The notes below the pieces were generated by a model. The model had not been told where the DNA came from and searched no databases. It saw nothing but the letters and a program-made list of their open reading frames with translations. Positions 1-4,848 of a stretch of 6,571 nucleotides of DNA are shown in pieces. Position 1 is the stretch's first letter; each line of letters opens with the position of its first letter. Location of the stretch: positions 52,493 to 59,063 of the forward strand of contig NZ_LECR01000092.1 of assembly GCF_001602625.1 (NCBI RefSeq), written 5' to 3'. The position numbers were made by a program, and so were the translations under genes. Source of the stretch: Sodalis-like endosymbiont of Proechinophthirus fluctus. Its GTDB lineage: Bacteria > Pseudomonadota > Gammaproteobacteria > Enterobacterales > Enterobacteriaceae.

Positions 1-73
1 GTGGTGCTCTAAGCCGCCATAGCGCCGGAAAACAAGGCCACACGCGTACTTAAGTCCTGTAAGTAGTCACGGG

Positions 74-86
74 TGACGAATTGTCA
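74..86. promoter_or_regulatory. Degenerate CusR-box-like palindrome upstream of the dead copper operon
   Basis: The sequence TGACGAATTGTCA has the two arms of the known E. coli CusR operator (TGACAA, 2-nt spacer, TTGTCA). One arm has a single mismatch and the spacer is 1 nt instead of 2. It sits directly upstream of a decayed copper-efflux operon, where a CusR-type operator is expected. Against this, it overlaps the TTG that opens the first reading frame at 81, so an operator here would imply a later translation start for that gene. The match is short and could be chance. Confidence 0.25.
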
Positions 87-492
87 ATAATTGGTCCCAC
101 CCGATTCAGCCATCTTCTTCGCAGCCGCCGGCAGATTGCCTGGCAGTGCATGCTGTTTATATGGCTGTGGATGAACTCGCAGCTGGTGCTGGCCAGCCAC
201 GATTACAATCTTAAACCCATCTTGCTGCCGCCCAATATTCAGTATAGTGTGAATGCATGCGTCATCCCGCAGCTTGGCCACGCCAAGCACCACTGAACCG
301 ATCTGCAGTAAACACTAACAGATTTAATGCAATAGGATAACCACCACGCGTCGCTTATCGTACTGCCGAACAGCGCCAGACTTAATCTAATCGACCGGCA
401 TGAGCCGCAGCAGCAACAAATCTTTGCCTATTTGATTCAACCTATCATTGGGACCGCCGGCGAAAGAGAAGTTCTGCCGCTACCAAGAATAA
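81..492 (+). pseudogene. Small secreted protein of a metal-efflux operon, function unknown, broken
   Basis: An open frame from a TTG at 81 runs to a TGA at 294-296 (71 residues). It has a basic N-terminus (HLLRSRRQ), a hydrophobic stretch (AWQCMLFIWLWMNSQLVLA) and then ASHD, which looks like a signal peptide with its cleavage region. Beyond 296 the coding signal seems to continue in shifted frames to a C-terminus GPPAKEKFCRYQE followed by TAA at 490-492. From memory, small secreted proteins encoded beside metal-efflux genes often end in a similar Pro-Pro...Cys-Arg tail, which is why I join the two parts; this cannot be verified here. There is no known biochemical role and no catalytic motif. 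It is the first gene of the cus-like operon, and copper handling is inferred from position only. At least two frame changes and internal stops (around 307-335) make it non-functional. The true start is uncertain. Confidence 0.4.
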
Positions 493-570
493 CCTCCCGA
501 CAAAACGCAACCGGTTGTCGAAGCAGCAATTGCGCTGGCAGCAATTGATTTTTGTTCACGAACTGTCCTT

Positions 571-938
571 ATGGGTACTGTATTGCTCAGCGTTAGCGCT
601 GTTATAAGCCTATTTTCCATTTTTTACCGCTGGACTCCTTTTTTGTCCGCCACTCTAATCATCACCAGCGATCCCAGGGCGATTGTGCCGACGATGCACA
701 GCCACGCCGATGTCCTCTCTCCTCCCACACATGACACCCATCTCCGCTGACGGCCAATCCTGTATGGCGCAGATAATACATGCCCACGCCGGCGCTATGG
801 CCGCCGATGACCATGACGTTCGCGTTGCTTAACGTGCTTGTGGCCAAACTACTCGCCACAGGCACGGCGGTAAATTTTAGCTTCCGCTTGCAAGGTGACA
901 GCTATACCATCACCGCTATTCAGCCCGTCCAGTATTAA
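571..938 (+). pseudogene. cusF: CusF-like periplasmic Cu(I)/Ag(I)-binding protein, broken
   Basis: The clearest part is 798-935, which reads WPPMTMTF, then ALLNVLVAKLLATGTAVNF, then a strand-rich end (FRLQGDSYTITAIQPVQY) and TAA at 936-938. CusF is a small OB-fold protein that binds Cu+ or Ag+ through His, two Met and a Trp and passes it to the CusCBA pump. The W-x-x-M-x-M segment supplies the Trp and both Met ligands and is preserved here. The His-bearing strand lies just upstream but in another frame (ISADGQ near 742-759, IIHAH near 774-788), so a frameshift separates the His ligand from WPPMTM. The N-terminus is unclear: ATG 571 opens a hydrophobic stretch (MGTVLLSVSAVISLFS) that could be the old signal peptide, but its frame stops at 750 after an HSHAD segment. 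In E. coli cusF lies between cusC and cusB; here it precedes cusC, with 12 nt between them. Bases 493-570 between this and the previous remnant show no gene I recognise. Confidence 0.75.
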
Positions 939-950
939 GCAATAAAAATC

Positions 951-1308
951 ATGCTGTTACAGTGCTGTTATTCACCGACATAGCTGGTCTTCATACTCCT
1001 TTTCTCCATGACCGCCGCCGCTGAAGAGATGGGACTGGTGGAGTCACTGGCCCGAGCCGAACGACGCTACTCGGCAGATTTATCTGCCATCGTTTACCAA
1101 CTTCAAGCGCTGGAAAACCAGGCCGACAACACCAATCAGCTGCCGGATCCGCAGCTTAAATTCGGCATTGAAAATATCCCAATAGGAGGTAGTAACGATC
1201 GCCACTTCAGCCGGGAAAGGATGACCATGAAGCGAGTGGGCATCCATCATGCAGGAGTATATCAGTCAGACCAAAAGTGACAGCAAAGCTGACACCATCC
1301 TCGCCTAA
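951..1308 (+). pseudogene. cusC: CusC/CzcC-like outer-membrane efflux channel, N-terminal remnant
   Basis: TolC-family channel of a heavy-metal RND pump; only about 115 of the usual 420-460 residues remain. ATG 951 follows the cusF stop by 12 nt and reads MLLQCCYSPT, then an in-frame TAG at 981-983, then LVFILLFSMTAAAEE, a plausible signal peptide with a nonsense codon in it. From 1020 the mature N-terminus follows (LVESLARAERRYSADLSA), then the hallmark of the CzcC/CusC group: LPDPQLKFGIENIPIGG (about 1138-1190) and MTMKRVGI (about 1221-1244). A tandem CATC duplication at 1241-1248 shifts the frame. In the restored frame the text continues MQEYISQTKSDSKADTILA and ends at TAA 1306-1308. Everything after that point of the channel (the main helical tunnel and second repeat) is deleted, and CusB-like sequence begins within about 30 bases. 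An open frame starting at ATG 1008 looks like a gene but is only a decay product. Confidence 0.82.
1241..1248 (+). repeat. CATC tandem duplication causing a frameshift in cusC
   Basis: CATCCATC precedes ATGCAGGAG. Removing one CATC restores Gly-Ile-Met-Gln-Glu-Tyr, the continuation expected for this family. With both copies the frame runs off into His-His-Ala. It is a typical replication-slippage lesion. Confidence 0.75.
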
Positions 1309-1497
1309 GCAGGTCGTCACGACTCAAGATGCTCACCCTGACGCCCATCACAAGGTGCTACATTGGCACGATCCCATGGTCCCTGGCCAGCGCTTTGACA
1401 AGCCGGGCAAATCACCGTTTATAGAACCGTCAATATCGACGATCGTTGCCTTCACGTTATTCCAGCACGTGCTGGCAGGCTAGTAGATAAATTATAG
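1309..1497 (+). pseudogene. cusB: CusB-like periplasmic adaptor (membrane fusion protein), small remnant
   Basis: CusB links the inner-membrane pump to the outer-membrane channel. Two pieces remain of a protein of roughly 400 residues or more. The first (about 1346-1426, frame of base 1349) reads HHKVLHWHDPMVPGQ then RFDKPGKSPF, which is the conserved heavy-metal-binding segment near the CusB N-terminus (E. coli CusB has a WYDPM...RFDKPGKSPFMD stretch). It should continue into MDMDLVP but instead becomes IEPS. The second piece (about 1433-1494), in another frame, reads VNIDDRCLHVIPARAGRLVDKL, matching the start of the barrel-sandwich region (E. coli ARAAGFIDKVY), and ends at TAG 1495-1497. 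The signal peptide, the stretch between the two pieces and everything after the second are deleted. The left border is a deletion junction with cusC, set here at the cusC TAA. It cannot be functional. Confidence 0.8.
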
Positions 1498-2449
1498 ATG
1501 CGCATCGCTCGCTATGGCGTAATAATGGTGCAGACGCTGCAGTCCCTGGTCGCTGCAGTCGTCCGCGGGGAGAACATCGGCCAAACTATCGAGGGGCGCG
1601 AACGTTTTCCCATTAATGTGCGCTATCTCGCGCGAGCTGTGGAATTCGGTACAAAAAATGCGCGATCTGCCTGTTATTACCCCGGCCGGTGCACAGGTTA
1701 CACTCGGAGGATTTGACCTCCAAATCTGCGTTAATAGCGAGCTACCCGATGCTGAAAAGAGAGAATGCCCAGCTGTCGAACTGGATTTATGTAGATCTGC
1801 GCGGCCGAGATTTAAAATTAGCTGTTGAGGAGATACAGCGTGTGGTGACGACGCAACAGGTCAAGCTGCCGCAGGTGGTGTCTCTCATCAGCTGGTCCAG
1901 ATAGTTCTGGTATCTCGAGTTCGCGCTGCCAGCGCCAAGATGAAAATCGTGCCGCCTTTCACGCTGGCGATTATCTTTGTTCTGCTGTATGCCACCTTCG
2001 GCCGGGTGCGCGATGCGCTGTTTAATCATGGGCAGGCTGCCGTTTGCATTGATTGGCGGCGCCTGGTTACTTTATCTGCTGCACTACAATTTGTCGGTGG
2101 CAGTCGCGGTGGTTTTTATCGCGTTGGCGGGCGTTGCGGCGGAATTCCAGCGTGATTATAGTGCTATATCTTAACCACGCGATAGTAAAGCACCGAGACG
2201 AACATGGTCAGTTGGGACGAACGGGCGTTACTGGTTGCCATTTGCGAGGGTGCGCTGCTGCGCGCGTGCGGCTGAAAGTCATGACCGTTGCGGCCATTAT
2301 GTCCGACCTACTGCCGATCATATGAAGCGGCTGGCTCAGAGGTGATGTAGCGCATTTCTGTGCCGATGGTCGACCAGATGGTCAGTGCACTGCTGCTGTC
2401 GACGCTGGTCATTCCGACGCTGTACAAGCTGCTGCACTATCGCGGCTGA
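1498..2449 (+). pseudogene. cusA: CusA-like heavy-metal RND efflux pump, C-terminal third only
   Basis: CusA is the inner-membrane proton-driven Cu+/Ag+ pump of about 1,040 residues. The remnant corresponds to roughly the last 320. Followed across frames: RIARYGV and GENIGQTIEGRERFPINVRY (about 1501-1626); MRDLPVITPAGAQVTLGG; YPMLKRENAQLSNWIYVDLRGRD (about 1743-1812); VKLPQVVSLISWS; then the membrane part [20 protein letters not shown] (about 1943-2002), [31 protein letters not shown] (about 2116-2148), [37 protein letters not shown], and AGSEVM-stop-RISVPM ending in TLYKLLHYRG and TGA at 2447-2449. These match the order of the CusA docking region and TM8-TM12. At least five frame changes and an in-frame TAG in the SEVM-x-RI segment are present. 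The porter domain with its metal-binding methionines and TM1-7 are missing. Confidence 0.9.
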
Positions 2450-2536
2450 TGGCGTCAATGCCGCCTTTGTCAATCCGCTGGATTTTCCACACTTTCTTGA
2501 CCTCGCTGGTCACTTTGGCGCCTCATTGCTGGTCTA
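2450..2536 (+). other. Unassigned reading-frame remnant between cusA and the terminator
   Basis: Right after the cusA stop one frame (from 2451) is open to the TAA at 2535-2537 and reads GVNAAFVNPLDFPHF then LDLAGHFGASLLV. Its mixed hydrophobic composition looks protein-like, and it stops exactly where the terminator hairpin begins, as the tail of a last operon gene would. I do not recognise it. It may be a deleted downstream gene joined to cusA or just random open sequence. Confidence 0.25.
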
Positions 2537-2574
2537 ACCAAAACGGCCTGATGATAACATCAGGCCGTTTTGGT
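2537..2574. terminator. Perfect 17-bp hairpin, probable bidirectional terminator
   Basis: ACCAAAACGGCCTGATG (2537-2553), loop ATAA, then the exact reverse complement at 2558-2574. The stem has a GC-rich core and AAAA/TTTT ends, so it presents a U-run in transcripts from either side. It closes the plus-strand cus-like operon, and the gltP remnant on the minus strand points toward it. There is no mismatch in 17 pairs although the flanking genes are ruined. Confidence 0.85.
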
Positions 2575-2682
2575 CTCTAATTTGCGCCGACATCACCTGT
2601 CCCAATAGCGCTATGGGGCGCTTGTCTGGAAGACCCGAGGCTGACTTCCCCGCGAAATCTCGCAGCTGTCGATGCGCGAAAA
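2575..2682. other. Featureless spacer between terminator and gltP remnant
   Basis: No coding signal that I can follow on either strand. It contains a near-palindrome, ATAGCGCTAT at about 2605-2614 flanked by CCCA and GGGG, which is too short to interpret. Confidence 0.4.
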
Positions 2683-2792
2683 TCAGTCCTTGGTTTTCAA
2701 CATCTCTTTCTCATACGCCAGCGCCTGCGCGTTGTCGTACTGATTCTCCCATTTGGCGATTAACTAGCACCGCCACAGTATATCCCTTACAA

Positions 2793-2840
2793 CGTTAAGC
2801 GTAGTAAGCGCTATATCGTTAAGCGCAGTACGCGCCATAT
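2793..2840 (-). repeat. 24-bp imperfect tandem duplication inside gltP remnant
   Basis: On the minus strand ATATGGCGCGTACTGCGCTT+AACG (2840-2817) is followed directly by ATATAGCGCTTACTACGCTT+AACG (2816-2793). The copies agree at 21 of 24 positions. The unit encodes MARTALND; it is repeated in frame as IALTTLN. The three differences show that the copies have drifted since duplication. Confidence 0.85.
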
Positions 2841-2890
2841 CTAAGATATGGTCGACACCGGCGATAAACACCAGCCCATCCAGAAGCATG

Positions 2891-2919
2891 CCCACGCTTG
2901 CCAAGCCCACGCTGCCAAG
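2891..2919 (-). repeat. 14/15-bp tandem duplication inside gltP remnant
   Basis: On the minus strand CTTGGCAGCGTGGG (2919-2906) is followed by CTTGGCAAGCGTGGG (2905-2891), identical except for one extra A. It turns the expected LGSVG into LGSVG-LASVG. Confidence 0.8.
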
Positions 2920-3030
2920 GCGTCGCCAGCAGTACCAAAGTGGCACGTGCCCTGACTGACGCAGCGGGAAGTGCCCTTTATATTTCTGGACGAGTGGCCG
3001 ATATTAATTTATAATGAAGAATTTTCGCTC

Positions 3031-4677
3031 TTATTCATGCTCGACCAGCAGTGCTTCCAGTAGATCCAAATCGTGCAGCAACTTCATCAGCGTTTGATTG
3101 CTAATTTTTTGCTGAGCGCGTAAATGATAGTATTCACCGCGCTCAGCGCGCAGCGCATTTAGCCGCATGCGCCGCTCCAGATTTTCAATTAGCAGCGCGC
3201 TATCCGCGTCGTCATTGCCGTCAATCCGGCGGCGTAGATTGCCAATAACCCGAGCGCTGACTTCATTTAGGATCTGAGTATTGATATTCTCTTCCTGGCT
3301 ATTGGCCAGCCGCTCTTCCATTTTATGCAGGCTTTCAATGGCCACTTCCGCCGCCGCTGCGCGCGCTATTTGCTCTTCCTGGCGCTGCCGCGCCTTGTCG
3401 GACACCTGAATACCGCGCAACAACAGCGGCAGAATAATCACGCCGCAGATTAAAGAAAACAGGATCACACCGGTAGCGATAAACACCAGCTGATAGCGCG
3501 ATGGAAACGCCGAACCATCACTAAGCAGCAGGGGTATCGATAGCACACCCGCAAGCGTGATGGCGCCGCGCACGCCGGCAAAAGAGACTATCAGAATCTC
3601 GCGGGTGTCATAGTCGCCGAACACCATCGGCCGCTTGGTCATGAAGCGCAAACTAGTGCGTTTCATCAGCCACAGCCAGCCGAAACGCAGCACCATCAGC
3701 GCAGCGTAGATAAGAATCACATCGGTAAAAAGCACCCAGGTTTGGATGGTGGGATCCAGTTCAGCCTGGGTAATAGATGTCTCAAGAATATATGGCAGCT
3801 GTAGCCCCAACATAATAAATACCATGCCGTTGAATACAAACTCCAGCATCGCCCAGACGCTATTACCGCGCAGCCGCATCGCCAGCGGCGCGTTACGGAT
3901 AATGCCAGACTGGCCGATGGTCATGCCCGACGCCACTGCGGCCAGGATACCAGAAACGCCGATATGTTCAGCAATCAGATAGGCAGCGAACGGCAGCAGC
4001 AGCAGCAGCACAGTCTGCGTCGCAGCATCGTCTCCGCTCCAGCGGATGATAAGCCGCAGGGATTTGCTGTATCCCCATGTCACCCCCACGCCGACCAGCA
4101 GACCGCCTGCCGCTACTTTGAAAAACTCAAGCGAAGCGCCGCTGACGGAAAACACCATCGTCCCCATCGCTACCGCAATAGCGAATTTGAGCGACACCAG
4201 ACTGGTGGCGTCGTTCATCAGTGCCTCGCCCTGTAAAATGTCCATCAACTTTTTCGGGATATGGCCTTCGCCTACGATGCCCGACAGCGCCACAGCGTCA
4301 GTGGGCGATAACACCGCCGCCAGCGCCAGAGCCGCTGCTAGAGGGATGCCTGGCACCATCCAGTAAATCAGATAACCGATTCCTACCACGGTGATAATGA
4401 CCAATACCAGCGCCAGCGCCACTATCTCGCTGCAGTGGCGCAAAAATTCGCGCGGCGGTATTTTCCAACCGTCGGAAAACAACAGCGGCGGGATGAACAG
4501 CACCAGAAAGAGCTCCGGGTTAAAATCGACGCGTAATCCGAATTTAGGACAGGCGAGCAGCGCACCGAGCACGATTTGCATCAAAGGAAGCGGAATTTGA
4601 AACGGTAGGATACGTGTCACTACCCCGGATAAGGACACAATAAGGGTGAGGATAAGAATCGTAAAAAAGATTTCCAT
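3031..4677 (-). CDS. yjcE: YjcE-like Na+/H+ antiporter (CPA1 family), intact
   Basis: Inner-membrane monovalent cation/proton antiporter of the CPA1 (NhaP/NHE) family; it exchanges Na+ (possibly K+) for H+ and so serves pH and salt balance. The protein has 548 residues, close to the roughly 549 of E. coli YjcE as I recall it, and matches it along its length. About twelve hydrophobic segments fill residues 1-420. Family signatures: SPTDAVA at 124-130, GEALMND at 150-156 with the Asn-Asp ion-binding pair (N155, D156), EHIGVSG around 237-243, and AGVRGA at 367-372 with the conserved Arg370. Residues 421-548 are a charged, helix-rich cytoplasmic tail. I chose ATG 4677 rather than the upstream in-frame TTG at 4707 because it gives the family N-terminus MEIFFTIL and has AAGGA just upstream. 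It is the only undamaged gene in the window, with no stop or frameshift in 1.6 kb. It appears to be a single-gene unit: the receptor pseudogene upstream ends more than 170 bases away, and a gltP remnant lies downstream. Confidence 0.95.
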   Translation of the reverse strand: MEIFFTILILTLIVSLSGVVTRILPFQIPLPLMQIVLGALLACPKFGLRVDFNPELFLVLFIPPLLFSDGWKIPPREFLRHCSEIVALALVLVIITVVGIGYLIYWMVPGIPLAAALALAAVLSPTDAVALSGIVGEGHIPKKLMDILQGEALMNDATSLVSLKFAIAVAMGTMVFSVSGASLEFFKVAAGGLLVGVGVTWGYSKSLRLIIRWSGDDAATQTVLLLLLPFAAYLIAEHIGVSGILAAVASGMTIGQSGIIRNAPLAMRLRGNSVWAMLEFVFNGMVFIMLGLQLPYILETSITQAELDPTIQTWVLFTDVILIYAALMVLRFGWLWLMKRTSLRFMTKRPMVFGDYDTREILIVSFAGVRGAITLAGVLSIPLLLSDGSAFPSRYQLVFIATGVILFSLICGVIILPLLLRGIQVSDKARQRQEEQIARAAAAEVAIESLHKMEERLANSQEENINTQILNEVSARVIGNLRRRIDGNDDADSALLIENLERRMRLNALRAERGEYYHLRAQQKISNQTLMKLLHDLDLLEALLVEHE

Positions 4678-4681
4678 GCTT

Positions 4682-4687
4682 TCCTTA
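4682..4687 (-). promoter_or_regulatory. Ribosome binding site deciding the yjcE start
   Basis: TAAGGA on the minus strand ends 4 nt before ATG 4677. This supports that ATG over the TTG at 4707, which has no purine-rich site before it. I found no convincing -35/-10 pair between 4688 and 4781. Confidence 0.6.
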
Positions 4688-4781
4688 GTCTCTAACTTTT
4701 GCAACAATATGTATAGGATGCGCGAGAAAATCTCCCCGCAAACGCGAACCCCGATGATAGTAGATCATTTTTCCAGCAGTT

Positions 4782-4816
4782 AAAAAGCCGTTATCAACTA
4801 TCGGCCGGCGTAACGG
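4782..4816 (-). terminator. Possible intrinsic terminator of the siderophore receptor gene
   Basis: On the minus strand CCGTTA (4816-4811) pairs with TAACGG (4793-4788) across a 17-nt loop and is followed by C and five Ts (4786-4782). It lies about 35-65 bases after the old C-terminus of the receptor, the right place for its terminator, and upstream of yjcE. The stem is only 6 bp with a large loop, so the call is tentative. Confidence 0.4.
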
Positions 4817-4848
4817 AATGTTTAACCGAGTGAGGCGCGACTGGTGCT

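Larger units (their letters stand above)
2683..2985 (-). pseudogene. gltP: GltP-type proton/glutamate-aspartate symporter, C-terminal remnant
   Basis: GltP imports glutamate and aspartate with protons across the inner membrane (DAACS family, about 437 residues). Only the last 80 or so residues are traceable on the minus strand. Segments: TLVLLAT (about 2921-2941), then LGSVG, a duplicated LASVG, then LLDGLVFIAGVDHILDMARTALN (about 2817-2885), AVLV (about 2765-2776), and after a one-base shift IAKWENQYDNAQALAYEKEM (2701-2760) followed by LKTKD and TGA at 2683-2685. The GVDHILDMARTALN stretch is the conserved Asp/Arg-bearing last membrane helix that binds the substrate amino acid in this family. 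From memory, the E. coli protein has LGSVGIPLEGLAFIAGVDRILDMARTALN at this place, so the duplicated LASVG and the repeated LN unit are additions. The N-terminal 80 percent is absent and the boundary near 2985 is approximate. It lies downstream of the intact antiporter gene on the same strand. Confidence 0.85.

Noticed and set aside
1008..1280. Open frame of 90 residues that looks like a small independent gene
   Set aside because: It is the mature N-terminus of the broken CusC-like protein; its ATG lies inside the old signal peptide, and its last residues are out of frame because of the CATC duplication.
1706..1721. Inverted repeat GGAGG-ATTTGA-CCTCC
   Set aside because: A 5-bp stem inside decayed cusA coding sequence with no U-run; most likely chance.
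3994..4008. (CAG)5 run as a possible contingency repeat
   Set aside because: On the coding strand it is five CTG codons (Leu224-228) in a membrane helix of yjcE. A helix of the same length is expected in relatives, and a triplet unit would not shift the frame.
3746..4600. Several plus-strand open frames of 69-106 codons opposite yjcE
   Set aside because: They are antisense shadows of a high-GC, conserved coding region with no recognisable protein features.
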